A DNA stretch of 64,000 bases from an uncultured Pelagibacteraceae bacterium (GTDB lineage: Bacteria > Pseudomonadota > Alphaproteobacteria > Pelagibacterales > Pelagibacteraceae). The notes below the pieces were generated by a model. The model saw nothing but the letters and a program-made list of their open reading frames with translations, was not told the DNA's origin and ran no database searches. The first letter of the stretch is position 1. Each line of letters opens with the position of its first letter. Below are positions 34,054 through 43,151 of this stretch, piece after piece. Where the stretch lies: positions 62,001-126,000 of the forward strand of contig CACJLN010000002.1 of NCBI GenBank assembly GCA_902594255.1, given 5' to 3'. A program made the translations under genes and the position numbers.

Positions 34054-35113
34054 AAAACTTTAAATAAGTTTCTATAGTTATAATACTCACAATTCCTACA
34101 GTTAACATTGCCGTAAATCCAACAACAAAAGGTTTATAACCCATATTTCTAATATCTTTTAAGTTTGTTGATAAGCCTATAGCAGCCATAGCCATAGTTA
34201 GGAAAATTTTAGAACTTGCTCTAATAAAATCTATAATTTCAATCCAATTATTATTAGTTGAGAAAACTTCATCACCAATATTTCTAAAAATTATCATCCC
34301 AACAAAACCTAAAATAAAATAAGGAAATATACCTAAAATGGAGTAACCCTTTTTTTTTACCTGACCTCTATTATAAAGAAAGGCAAAAAGAGGGATCATC
34401 ACTATTAAAAAAGTATTTCTTAAAAGTTTTGTGACAGTTGCAACATTTAATGTTTCGGGACTATTATACTGTTGATCATATATTAATCCTGCTGCAGCAA
34501 CTTGTGATGTTTCGTGTATAGCTGTTCCTAAAAAAAGACCTGCAAATAACGAATTTCCCTCAAAATAGAAATTTGAGAAATAAGGATATAACAACATCGA
34601 TAATATTCCAAATAAAGTAATATTTGCGATTGCATAAGAAATTTCACTTTTATTTGCTTTTATTACAGGCGCGGTTGCCATGATAGCAGTTGTACCACAA
34701 ACGCTGCTTCCGATTGATATCAAGTAAGCCATCCGAGTTGGTATTTGAAGTTTCTTAATTAAAAGTTTTATTACGATTAAGACACTAATTATACAAATTA
34801 ATATCAATGGAATTGCAATTTTTCCAAACTCAAAAAACTCAAAAGGCTTTAATTGTATTCCTAAACAGATTATGCCAAGTTTTAAGATATAATCTTTAGT
34901 AAAATCCAATCCTTTTTGAAAACTTTCTCTAATCTTAAAAAAATTCCCAAAGAAAATACCGAGTAGAATTGCTATCATCGCCGTGGAGATCGGACTTTTG
35001 ATATATCCTAAAAGCTCAATACCAATAATGTTATTAAAACCTTGTGAAAGAGAATAAAGAACAAATGCAAGTATTATACCTGGTATGAACACCAAGAAAT
35101 TTTTGAACAACAT
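34046..35113 (-). CDS. YeiH-family putative sulfate exporter
   Basis: This 355-aa protein with 9-11 membrane segments belongs to the YeiH/'putative sulfate exporter' family (conserved hypothetical 698). Characteristic stretches are ISTAMIAILLGIFFGN near residue 40, GIICLGIQLKPFEF near 75, SIGSSVCGTTAIMATAPVI near 135, and GTAIHETSQVAAAG near 197. It follows suyB by 14 nt, so it would be made with sulfolactate sulfo-lyase, consistent with removing the sulfite or sulfate released. Export of sulfate is a family hypothesis, not proven. Confidence 0.88.
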   Translation of the reverse strand: MLFKNFLVFIPGIILAFVLYSLSQGFNNIIGIELLGYIKSPISTAMIAILLGIFFGNFFKIRESFQKGLDFTKDYILKLGIICLGIQLKPFEFFEFGKIAIPLILICIISVLIVIKLLIKKLQIPTRMAYLISIGSSVCGTTAIMATAPVIKANKSEISYAIANITLFGILSMLLYPYFSNFYFEGNSLFAGLFLGTAIHETSQVAAAGLIYDQQYNSPETLNVATVTKLLRNTFLIVMIPLFAFLYNRGQVKKKGYSILGIFPYFILGFVGMIIFRNIGDEVFSTNNNWIEIIDFIRASSKIFLTMAMAAIGLSTNLKDIRNMGYKPFVVGFTAMLTVGIVSIITIETYLKFFI

Positions 35114-35127
35114 TTTTTATTTAGTAA

Positions 35128-36294
35128 TTATGCGCTTCTATAAAGTTTAGTCATAACAAATTCTTTATGACCTAAAGCTTCAGCACAAGTTAGTCTTCCA
35201 TTGGCTACTCTTAACGCCGTCTCTATAAGCTTATCTCCAGCCTCAGACAAGTTCATTTCCCTTGAAAGAATTTTTGACACATCACAATCAACATGCTCAC
35301 TCATACTTTTTGCGGTTAATGGGTTTGCAGTTAATTTTACGACAGGCTCTATTGGATTTCCAACTATATTTCCTTGACCTGTTGGAAATAAATGAATGTT
35401 AAATCCTCCAGCAGCTTGAAGTGTAATACATTCTGCAGCTGCTGAAGATGTATCCATAAAGTAAAGTCCTGGACCTTTTGTAGGTTCTTCAGCAGGTTCA
35501 AGTACATCTATAAATTTTAGGTTTCCTATTTTTTGAAAATTCCCGAATGCTTTTTCCTCAATTGTGGTTAAACCACCCGCGATATTTCCAGCAGTTGGTT
35601 GACTTTCTGAAAGATCGTTAGTTGCTTCTTTTAATATGAAATCATTATATTCATTCCATGTTTTCATAAATTTATCAGAAGCTTCTTTAGTTGCTCCTCT
35701 TGCGGCACAAACATTTTCTGCACCAGTAAGTTCAGATGTTTCACCAAAACATAAATGAACACCCAAAGGTTCTAATTTTTCCATTAGATTTCCAACTGTT
35801 GGATTGGAAGCTAATCCTGATGTAGTGTCTGACTCTCCACATTTTACTGAAATCCATAAATCACTCATTGGACATTCTTCTCTTTGTTTTTCTGAGGCCC
35901 ATTGTGAAAATTCTTGCGCTTTTTTTGAAGCTTTCATTACAGTTCCTATATCTCCTGTACGTTCTATGTGAAAACCCTCAACTGGTTTTCCTGTTTTAGC
36001 GATTCCATCGACAATTTTTTTAGTCCATTTAGGCTCAATACCGATCACAATAACCGCTGCTACATTTGGGTTACTGCCTGTTCCAATCATTGTTCTGAAG
36101 TGTAAATCTAAGTCTGCTCCAAATTGCAGTCTTCCATAAGAATGCGGTAGTGCTATAGTCCCTTTTATATTATTAGCAACTGCTTCTGCACATGCATTAG
36201 AAATATCATCAACAGGTAAAATAATTACGTGATTTCTAGTTCCTGCTCTGCCATTTTCTCTTTTATAACCTAAAAAACTTTTTGGAATTTCCAT
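35128..36294 (-). CDS. suyB: (2R)-sulfolactate sulfo-lyase, large subunit (UxaA-family)
   Basis: This 388-aa protein corresponds to the C-terminal catalytic part of the altronate/galactarate dehydratase family, encoded separately from its small SAF-domain partner, as in SuyAB. Visible features are [19 protein letters not shown] at residue 9, [20 protein letters not shown] near 150 with a conserved Cys, [12 protein letters not shown] near 183, and [18 protein letters not shown] near 305. SuyAB eliminates sulfite from sulfolactate to give pyruvate. The split architecture, the adjacent exporter and divergent xsc favour SuyB over a sugar-acid dehydratase, but substrate proof is lacking. Confidence 0.82.
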   Translation of the reverse strand: MEIPKSFLGYKRENGRAGTRNHVIILPVDDISNACAEAVANNIKGTIALPHSYGRLQFGADLDLHFRTMIGTGSNPNVAAVIVIGIEPKWTKKIVDGIAKTGKPVEGFHIERTGDIGTVMKASKKAQEFSQWASEKQREECPMSDLWISVKCGESDTTSGLASNPTVGNLMEKLEPLGVHLCFGETSELTGAENVCAARGATKEASDKFMKTWNEYNDFILKEATNDLSESQPTAGNIAGGLTTIEEKAFGNFQKIGNLKFIDVLEPAEEPTKGPGLYFMDTSSAAAECITLQAAGGFNIHLFPTGQGNIVGNPIEPVVKLTANPLTAKSMSEHVDCDVSKILSREMNLSEAGDKLIETALRVANGRLTCAEALGHKEFVMTKLYRSA

Positions 36295-36297
36295 TAT

Positions 36298-36582
36298 TTA
36301 CCACTTTTTAGTTTTTACATTGTGAACATGAACATGCTCACCTTTTTTGATCGCTTTAACTACTTTACCAATGTCATGACCATACTTTAAGATTGTATCA
36401 CCTTCCTTTAGATCGACCATCGCAATTTTATGACCTAAAGGTATTTCATCTACTGATTGAATAGACGCCGAGCTATCATTTTCCATAATCCAGCATTTAC
36501 AGTCTTGTTTTGGGGTTATTTTCTCTATCACTACTACACCTACATTATCTTTTTTATCGTGAATTATGATATCTGTAGCCAT
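36298..36582 (-). CDS. suyA: (2R)-sulfolactate sulfo-lyase, small subunit (SAF domain)
   Basis: This 94-aa SAF-domain protein (MATDIIIHDKKDNVGVVV, then LGHKIAMVDLKEGDTILKYGHDIGK near residue 48 and a HVHNVKTKKW end) matches the N-terminal domain of UxaA-type hydro-lyases encoded as its own gene, as for SuyA. It lies 3 nt upstream of suyB and forms the same enzyme. It is divergent from xsc across 117 nt that holds a 9-bp inverted repeat. Confidence 0.82.
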   Translation of the reverse strand: MATDIIIHDKKDNVGVVVIEKITPKQDCKCWIMENDSSASIQSVDEIPLGHKIAMVDLKEGDTILKYGHDIGKVVKAIKKGEHVHVHNVKTKKW

Positions 36583-36648
36583 ATTTATAGTGTCGAAATG
36601 TTTGTTTGAATTTCCAAAAATCTTATATATTAATCGCGTCTATTAAGA

Positions 36649-36679
36649 AATAGTTTTATAAAAAACTATTGCATATACT
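36649..36679. promoter_or_regulatory. Inverted repeat and xsc promoter in the suyA-xsc divergent region
   Basis: AATAGTTTT-ATAA-AAAACTATT (36649-36670) is a perfect 9-bp inverted repeat in the 117-nt divergent interval. A TATACT -10 for xsc lies at 36674-36679, so the repeat covers the xsc -35 position. It may be a shared operator for both sulfonate units. Confidence 0.6.
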
Positions 36680-36699
36680 GGTTTAGAAAGGCTCTATAA

Positions 36700-38484
36700 A
36701 TGACAAAAATGACAACAGAAGAAGCTTTTGTAAAAGTTTTACAAATGCACGGTATTGAGCATGCTTTTGGTATAATTGGTTCAGCATTCATGCCTATTTC
36801 TGATATTTTTCCTGATGCCGGAATAACATTTTGGGACGTAGCTCATGAAACAAATGGTGGTTTGATTGCTGATGGTTACACAAGAGCCACTGGAAAAATG
36901 TCTATGGTCATTGCACAAAATGGACCAGGTATAACAGGATTAGTAACACCAATTAAAACAGCTTACTGGAATCATACACCTTTGCTATTAGTGACTCCTC
37001 AAGCTGCTAATAAAACAATGGGTCAAGGTGGTTTTCAAGAAGTAGAGCAAATGAATTTATTTAAGGATATGGTCTGTTATCAAGAAGAGGTTAGAGATCC
37101 TTCAAGAATGGCTGAGGTATTAAACAGAGTTATTGAAAAAGCAATACGAGGCTCAGCACCAGCACAAATAAATGTTCCAAGAGACTATTGGTGTCAAGTA
37201 ATTGATATCGAGCTTCCTCCAATCGTAAGATTAGAGAGGCAGGGCGGAGGAGAAGATGCAATTTCAAAAGCAGCAGAGCTATTATCAAAAGCAAAATTTC
37301 CAGTTATTTTATCTGGGGCAGGAGTTGTGATCGGAGGTGCTATCGAAGAAACTAAAAAGTTAGCTGAAAAACTTGACTCACCAGTTTGTTCTGGTTATCA
37401 GCACAACGATAGTTTTCCTGGCAGCCATCCTTTAGCAGTTGGACCGTTAGGTTATAATGGATCAAAAGCTGCAATGGAACTAATTTCAAAAGCAGATGTT
37501 GTTTTAGCACTAGGAACAAGATTAAATCCTTTTTCAACTTTACCAGGATATGGAATTGACTATTGGCCAAAGAGCGCAAGTATAATTCAGGTAGATATGA
37601 ATCCAGATAGAATTGGATTAACAAAAAAGGTTACAGTTGGAATAAGTGGGGATGCAAAGTTAGTGGCTAAGCAAATTTTAGAAAAATTATCCTCAAAGGC
37701 TGGAGATACAGATAGACAACAAAGAAGAGATTTAATTCACCAAACTAAATCAGCATGGTTACAAAAATTGTCAAGTTTAGATCATGAAGATGATGATGAA
37801 GGAACAGTTTGGAATAAAGAAGCAAGAGAAAGAGATGCCGATAGAATGTCGCCAAGACAAGCATGGAGAGCAATCCAAGCAGGTATGCCTGAAGATGTAA
37901 TTATTTCTAGTGATATTGGAAATAATTGTGCAATTGGTAATGCTTATCCAACTTTTGAAAAACCAAGAAAATATTTAGCTCCTGGTCTTTTTGGTCCATG
38001 TGGCTATGGTTTTCCCTCAATCTTAGGTGCAAAAATTGGATGTCCTGATACACCTGTAATTGGTTTTGCAGGAGATGGAGCTTTTGGAATTAGCATGAAT
38101 GAAATGAGTTCTTGCGCAAGAGAAGAATGGCCAGCCATTACTATGGTTATATTTAGAAATTATCAATGGGGTGCAGAAAAAAGAAATACCACTCTTTGGT
38201 TTGATAATAATTTTGTTGGAACAGAGCTTGATCCAGAATTAAGTTTTGCAAAAGTAGCAGATGCATGTGGTTTAAAGGGTGTGACTGTTAAAACTATGGA
38301 TGAAACTACTGCAGCAATCAAGCAGTCTTGTGAAGATCAAAAGAAAGGTGTAACAACATTTATTGAGGTAATTTTAAATCAAGAGTTGGGCGAACCTTTC
38401 AGAAGAGATGCAATGAAAAAACCAGTAAGAGTTGCTGGTATTAAAAAAGAGGATATGAAAAAGCAACCCTCTTTAAACTCTTAA
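36700..38484 (+). CDS. xsc: Sulfoacetaldehyde acetyltransferase
   Basis: This 594-aa thiamine-diphosphate enzyme converts sulfoacetaldehyde plus phosphate to acetyl phosphate and sulfite, the key step of taurine, isethionate and related sulfonate catabolism. It has the ThDP-enzyme layout: an N-terminal PYR domain with the catalytic Glu region WDVAHETNGG near residue 47 and MVIAQNGPGITGLVTPIKTAYW near 70, GGFQEVEQMNLFKDMV near 110 typical of Xsc, a middle domain, and the C-terminal ThDP motif GFAGDGAFGISMNE near 455. Acetolactate synthase is a more distant alternative. It is divergent from suyAB. Confidence 0.9.
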   Translation: MTKMTTEEAFVKVLQMHGIEHAFGIIGSAFMPISDIFPDAGITFWDVAHETNGGLIADGYTRATGKMSMVIAQNGPGITGLVTPIKTAYWNHTPLLLVTPQAANKTMGQGGFQEVEQMNLFKDMVCYQEEVRDPSRMAEVLNRVIEKAIRGSAPAQINVPRDYWCQVIDIELPPIVRLERQGGGEDAISKAAELLSKAKFPVILSGAGVVIGGAIEETKKLAEKLDSPVCSGYQHNDSFPGSHPLAVGPLGYNGSKAAMELISKADVVLALGTRLNPFSTLPGYGIDYWPKSASIIQVDMNPDRIGLTKKVTVGISGDAKLVAKQILEKLSSKAGDTDRQQRRDLIHQTKSAWLQKLSSLDHEDDDEGTVWNKEARERDADRMSPRQAWRAIQAGMPEDVIISSDIGNNCAIGNAYPTFEKPRKYLAPGLFGPCGYGFPSILGAKIGCPDTPVIGFAGDGAFGISMNEMSSCAREEWPAITMVIFRNYQWGAEKRNTTLWFDNNFVGTELDPELSFAKVADACGLKGVTVKTMDETTAAIKQSCEDQKKGVTTFIEVILNQELGEPFRRDAMKKPVRVAGIKKEDMKKQPSLNS

Positions 38485-38523
38485 CATCTTTAAACTAATC
38501 AACAATTAGCGTAATCTTTTTTA

Positions 38524-40221
38524 ATGAATAAGATTCTTTCAAGTTTAATTATTTTAATGATTTTTTTTGCGTGGTGGTGCGCATTAATAATTGGATTATC
38601 TTGGGACGAATATTTTCACCATATTAACGGCCTAGTAAGATATAATTTTTTAACATCCTTGGGTGATTTTCAGAAATTTGAGTTTAGGAACAATAAATTT
38701 TATCCAGGACTGTATGACACTATTTCATATGCTTTTGGACAAATCTTTCTTTTTATTAATAAAAAGTTTTACGTGCAAAATATTGATTTAATTATGCATA
38801 TGGTAAATATCTCTTTTTCATCATTAAGTATTTTGGGATTATATTTATTAACTAAAGAAATATTTAATAAAAAGATTGCATTGTTTTCAGTATTATTGAC
38901 TTTACTTAATCCCTTCTTTTTTGGCCACATGGGAATGAATTCAAAAGATATTATCGTTTTTTTTAGCTTTATATGGTTTTGTTATTTCTTTTATCTTTAC
39001 TGTAAAGATGATGAAAAAATATTTAAAAATTTAATCTTAGCATCTTTGTGCGTTGGATTTGGGTGTGGGGTAAGATTGACATTTTTAATTGTAATTTTTC
39101 CAGCCGTTATACTTGGTTTCATTTTTTTAATTAAAAAATATAAGTCAAATTATTTAACTTTAGTTAAAAGACTTTCTTTACATATCCCAATTGTTTTTAT
39201 AATTACAATATTTTTAGTAATTTTATGTTGGCCACATTTTATTGTAGAACTACAGAAAGGTAATTTTATTGAATTTACCTCACTTATAATTAAAAACACA
39301 ATTAACTGGATCGATGGACCAAAAATTGGCTTGATAAACGGAGAATTCTATGAGGTATTCAACACACCTAAAACTTATTTTTTAGATCTAATTATTTTCA
39401 GATTACCGTTTTATCTCACTTTTTTATTAATATGCTCTTATTTTTTGATTTTTTCAAAAAAAAAAACCATTAACAATGAAATAGAAAATTTTGATAAAAA
39501 ATTTATTTCATTAAATATTATTGCCTTTTTTCCTATATGTTTAGCATTAATTCTAAGCGTAAATGTTTATGATAATTTAAGATTGTTTTTATTTATAATT
39601 CCATTTTTGAGTATAATTTCATCTATATCTTTAAATTATTTTTTTGAAAATTTCAAAAGTTATACACAAATAAAAGTTGTTACAGTTTTTGTATTCTTTT
39701 TATTTTCTTTATCATTTTATAGATTTATTATTCTCACACCATATCAATATACTTATGTAAACTATTCTTATTTAAAATTTGAAAATAGTATAGGAAAGTT
39801 TGAACATGATTATTGGGGCTCATCATACAAGGAATTAGTGAAAAAAATTAAACAAAAATATAGTAAAGAAGAAATAGATAAATTTAAAATAGCTGATTGT
39901 GGAGGTGGTGACTACACTCTTGTTTATTATTTGAATAAATATTTAGGAGTTAAAAAAACTTTCAGTAATATCGATGTATTAGATCAAGCAACTCATATTG
40001 TGATGAATAATAGAGCTTTTTTAGATGTATTTGAAAATGAACATGTAAAGGATTTAGTTGATGAGAAGGGAGCTATGTTGCTTACTGATATGGAAAAAGT
40101 ATCAAGGGCTCCTAATATACGTCAAACATGTTTTGACTATAAGCCATTCAGTGGAAAAAATGCTGTTGTTGTTTCAAGAGATGGTCTGCCACTTACGATT
40201 TTCAGAGAAGTAGATAAATAG
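38524..40221 (+). CDS. GT39/ArnT-like membrane glycosyltransferase
   Basis: This 565-aa protein has about 10-12 membrane segments. The first periplasmic loop carries the acidic pair typical of polyprenyl-phosphate-dependent glycosyltransferases (LSWDEYFHHINGL near residue 25), and NSKDIIVFFSFIWF near 141 marks a further conserved loop. The C-terminal 150 residues form a soluble periplasmic domain ending in LPLTIFREVDK. Such enzymes transfer sugars from lipid carriers to lipids or proteins outside the inner membrane. It lies 39 nt after xsc but is functionally unrelated. Substrates are unknown. Confidence 0.72.
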   Translation: MNKILSSLIILMIFFAWWCALIIGLSWDEYFHHINGLVRYNFLTSLGDFQKFEFRNNKFYPGLYDTISYAFGQIFLFINKKFYVQNIDLIMHMVNISFSSLSILGLYLLTKEIFNKKIALFSVLLTLLNPFFFGHMGMNSKDIIVFFSFIWFCYFFYLYCKDDEKIFKNLILASLCVGFGCGVRLTFLIVIFPAVILGFIFLIKKYKSNYLTLVKRLSLHIPIVFIITIFLVILCWPHFIVELQKGNFIEFTSLIIKNTINWIDGPKIGLINGEFYEVFNTPKTYFLDLIIFRLPFYLTFLLICSYFLIFSKKKTINNEIENFDKKFISLNIIAFFPICLALILSVNVYDNLRLFLFIIPFLSIISSISLNYFFENFKSYTQIKVVTVFVFFLFSLSFYRFIILTPYQYTYVNYSYLKFENSIGKFEHDYWGSSYKELVKKIKQKYSKEEIDKFKIADCGGGDYTLVYYLNKYLGVKKTFSNIDVLDQATHIVMNNRAFLDVFENEHVKDLVDEKGAMLLTDMEKVSRAPNIRQTCFDYKPFSGKNAVVVSRDGLPLTIFREVDK

Positions 40222-40224
40222 TAT

Positions 40225-40998
40225 TTACTTTATAACTGCTTTAACTGATCCCAATTTATCTATTTTTCCAATGAAAATACCTTTACCTTTGGTTGGGACA
40301 ACTCCAACAGTCGACCCCGTAAAAACCCAAAAATCTTTATTTAGATTTTTTTTGTCTTTCTTAACTTTGTTTAAAACAAATCTTAATGAATTTAATGGAT
40401 TTATATAAACAGTGTTTGTATTCCCATTCACACTTTGATTGATTTTTTTATTAGAAATATTTGTTTTTAAATTACCAACATTAATTTTTTTATATTTTTT
40501 TTTTGATCCAATTAAAAATTTTATGTTAGCACCAAAATCACTACACAAATCACCAAAAGAAGTAATTCCTTTTTTTCTTTGCCTGTAGCCCACAACTTCA
40601 ATACATGGAGCTATATGAGAAATGTATTTAGATATATTTTTCATTGTAATAACACCTTTAGTTGAGAAAAAAGATTTTTTAATTTTATAACAAACTTCAA
40701 GCTCTATACCTAAAGTCGACTTATTTATTTTTACACTTTTGCCGTTTTTTAAAACATTTCTGTTATAGACTGAGGCATAAAAAGGTTCTTTTTCTTTTAA
40801 TTTTTTTATAAGAGGAATACCCGTCCCAGCTGCTTTAAAACCAATGACTGGAAGTTTGATTTTACTTTCACATAATTTTCGTAATTTTTGAGCCTCATTT
40901 ATTTTTTTACAAAATTTTGATGGTATTGGAGCAATGATCTTATTTTTTAAAAAGGCATTGACTAATTTATCAGATGTTTTTTCAATTAAAGATTTCAT
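40225..40998 (-). CDS. 2-keto-4-pentenoate hydratase-like protein (fumarylacetoacetate hydrolase superfamily)
   Basis: This 257-aa protein fits the MhpD-type hydratase family: VIGFKAAGTG near residue 50, the metal-binding STLGIELEVCYKI near 95 and HIAPCIEVVGYR near 127, and WVFTGSTVGVVPTKG near 225. These enzymes hydrate 2-hydroxypentadienoates or decarboxylate related keto acids. It is unusually Lys-rich. It ends a five-gene minus-strand run whose members overlap or nearly touch. The substrate is not readable from the sequence. Confidence 0.8.
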   Translation of the reverse strand: MKSLIEKTSDKLVNAFLKNKIIAPIPSKFCKKINEAQKLRKLCESKIKLPVIGFKAAGTGIPLIKKLKEKEPFYASVYNRNVLKNGKSVKINKSTLGIELEVCYKIKKSFFSTKGVITMKNISKYISHIAPCIEVVGYRQRKKGITSFGDLCSDFGANIKFLIGSKKKYKKINVGNLKTNISNKKINQSVNGNTNTVYINPLNSLRFVLNKVKKDKKNLNKDFWVFTGSTVGVVPTKGKGIFIGKIDKLGSVKAVIK

Positions 40999-41002
40999 AA
41001 TT

Positions 41003-41806
41003 CTAGTTTAATACCGACATTGGGTCGAGTCTAGTCTGAAACCAATTAATCCTAAAATCTAAATGAGGCCCTGTGGATCTACCAGTTGAACCAACGGTAC
41101 CAATTATATCACCTTGATTTATTTTATCTCCAACAGAAACCATTACATTCTCAAGATGAGAATAGATTGTTGATATTCCATGTCCGTGATCCATAATAAT
41201 TGTACCTCCAGTATAATAAAGATCATCCTCAGCCATTGTAACTGTACCAGATCCGGAGGATTTAATCATTGTTCCTTGTTTGGCAGCAATGTCAATTCCA
41301 TAGTGAGGCCATTTCGGTTTACCGTTTAAAATCCTTTGGCTTCCATAAACCCCACTAATAATTCCCTCAACTGGCATGATAAATTGATTTTTAAAAAAAG
41401 GTAAGTCAGAATTAATTGATCTTGCTTTTCCAATTTTATTATTTTCATCCTTAATTCTCTTATAAACAGACTCTGGTGGTGTTACTTTACTCTCTTCAAG
41501 TCCATCAATTCTTTGAACATTATATTTTCGTTTTAAAACTTTTTTGATTATTTTTTCTTTTTTTCCATTTTGAATCTTTGTAATTGTTAAATCAAATTTT
41601 CTATCTCGATCAATTCCAAAAACAAAGTAACCATCATTTGAAACTTTTACTTCTTTTTTATCTATTATAATTTTTGCTGAAGGATTAGTAATTCCAACAA
41701 TATAATGACCTTGTAGGAATTTGCCCTCAAATTCTATAGCATTTGAATGAGCTGATATTAAAAAGATTATTAAACAGAATAATCTAAATTTTATTTTGCT
41801 GTCCAT
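41003..41806 (-). CDS. M23-family peptidase (secreted, peptidoglycan hydrolase type)
   Basis: This 267-aa protein has a signal peptide (FRLFCLIIFLISAHSNA), an N-terminal beta domain and a C-terminal LytM fold: VYGSQRILNGKPKWPHYGIDIAAKQG (His and Asp ligands near residue 167), TIYSHL near 213, and STGRSTGPHLDFRINW near 240. In the final motif the usual HxH is HxD, so the second His, normally a zinc ligand, is Asp. Similar HLD forms occur in related alphaproteobacterial proteins, but whether the enzyme is active is uncertain. Its start overlaps the SDR gene by 16 nt. Confidence 0.87.
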   Translation of the reverse strand: MDSKIKFRLFCLIIFLISAHSNAIEFEGKFLQGHYIVGITNPSAKIIIDKKEVKVSNDGYFVFGIDRDRKFDLTITKIQNGKKEKIIKKVLKRKYNVQRIDGLEESKVTPPESVYKRIKDENNKIGKARSINSDLPFFKNQFIMPVEGIISGVYGSQRILNGKPKWPHYGIDIAAKQGTMIKSSGSGTVTMAEDDLYYTGGTIIMDHGHGISTIYSHLENVMVSVGDKINQGDIIGTVGSTGRSTGPHLDFRINWFQTRLDPMSVLN

Positions 41807-42558
41807 CCACCATCAACTAATAATGAAGTGCCTGTAATCATGGATGCAGCATCTGAAGCCAAAAAGACCACAGCTGATGCTACTTCAGATAACTCTGCAA
41901 ACCTTCCTAAAGGGATATTATTCAACATATCTCGTTTAAATTTCTTGTCTTTTAAAAATTTTTTAGTCATTGGAGTTACAACAAATGTCGGGCAAACCGT
42001 ATTTACTCTAATATTATATTTTGCAAGATCAATTGACATTCCTTTTGTTAAACCTTCTAAACCAAATTTATTCATATTGTATACACTTCTTATAGGGCCA
42101 CCAACATGACCCATTTGAGAGGACATATTTACAATAGAACCGCCTATTTTTTTTCTATTTTTAGATTTAATCATTTTTAATGCACAAAGATGAGCCAAGT
42201 TAAAACTTGCTATTGTATTTATTTTTACCATATATTCCATATCTTCCTTTTTAACTTTGGTAAAATGCGCTGGTCTATTATTTCCAGCATTGTTAATTAA
42301 GATGTCTATTCTTGACTGTTTATTAATGATTTTTTTTATTTCATTATAATCTGTGATATCACAAACATAAGATTTACAATTTGATCTAAATTTTTTTATT
42401 TTCTTAGAAACTTCGTTTAAATCCTTATTGGTTCTGCTGATTATGATCAAATTTGCACCAGCCTCAGCTAAAGCAATCGCGCACGCTCTGCCAATACCTT
42501 TGCCAGCACCTGTCACAACTGCAGTTTTATTTCTAAAATTATAATTTTTAAGGAACAT
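41791..42558 (-). CDS. Short-chain dehydrogenase/reductase
   Basis: This 255-aa classical SDR has the NAD(P)-binding TGAGKGIGRACAIALAEAG at residue 16, NNAGNNRPAHF near 88, the catalytic Ser region GSIVNMSSQMGHVGG, and YNMNKFGLEGL (Tyr-x-x-x-Lys, about residue 159). The C-terminal FLASDAASMITGTSLLVDGG is standard. It lies between the M23 peptidase and TerC genes with one-base or short overlaps. Next to a GMC oxidoreductase and a hydratase-like gene, a role in oxidising an alcohol or sugar acid is plausible. Confidence 0.92.
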   Translation of the reverse strand: MFLKNYNFRNKTAVVTGAGKGIGRACAIALAEAGANLIIISRTNKDLNEVSKKIKKFRSNCKSYVCDITDYNEIKKIINKQSRIDILINNAGNNRPAHFTKVKKEDMEYMVKINTIASFNLAHLCALKMIKSKNRKKIGGSIVNMSSQMGHVGGPIRSVYNMNKFGLEGLTKGMSIDLAKYNIRVNTVCPTFVVTPMTKKFLKDKKFKRDMLNNIPLGRFAELSEVASAVVFLASDAASMITGTSLLVDGGWTAK

Positions 42559-43151
42559 TATAAAAATAATATTTTAATATCAGTGTAAATCAACTCAATA
42601 GCAACAATAAGAATTGCTAATAAACCAGCCCAAGCTATCCATTTATACTTTTTAATCCAGTTGGATATTAACGTTGCAGCAGTTGCCATTAAAACAATTG
42701 ATAAAACCAGTCCAAAAACTAGCAAATAATAGTGATCTCCAGCTGCCCCAGCAACACCCAAAACATTATCCAAACTCATTGTAAAATCAGCAAGTAGAAT
42801 AGTCCAAATTGCTTTCATGAAGCTAGAGTTGTCTACTTGAATATCATCTTGATGACTTGAACCTTTCACAACATCAACATAAAGTTTATAAACTATATAA
42901 AGAAGAAGAAGACCACCAATTAATCTTAGACCCGTAATTTGTAACAAGTAAGCAGTTAGTAATGTTAATATAATTCTTAATACAACAGCACCACCTATGC
43001 CCCAAAAAATAATTTTTTTTCTCTGTTCTAGTGGAAATTTGGAGGCAACCATTCCAATAATGATTGCATTATCACCAGCAAGCACAAGATCTATTAAGAT
43101 AATTTGCGTTAAAATAGTAATTTGCTCTGGCGTAACAAAATCAGATAGCAT
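42558..43151 (-). CDS. TerC-family membrane protein (YjbE type)
   Basis: This 197-aa protein has about six membrane segments and TerC features: LIDLVLAGDNAIIIGMVA near residue 20 and ILLADFTMSLDNVLGVAGAAG near 120, each with the acidic residues proposed to bind metal. Members have been linked to manganese export and metal loading during secretion. One-base overlaps (TAATG type) join it to both the GMC oxidoreductase upstream and the SDR downstream, so it is part of the same transcript. Confidence 0.88.
   Translation of the reverse strand: MLSDFVTPEQITILTQIILIDLVLAGDNAIIIGMVASKFPLEQRKKIIFWGIGGAVVLRIILTLLTAYLLQITGLRLIGGLLLLYIVYKLYVDVVKGSSHQDDIQVDNSSFMKAIWTILLADFTMSLDNVLGVAGAAGDHYYLLVFGLVLSIVLMATAATLISNWIKKYKWIAWAGLLAILIVAIELIYTDIKILFL

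Noticed and set aside
36298-36582. suyA/suyB as altronate dehydratase (uxaA)
   Set aside because: The two domains are separate genes and sit beside xsc and a sulfate-exporter-type gene with no uronate genes nearby; SuyAB is the better fit, though not proven.
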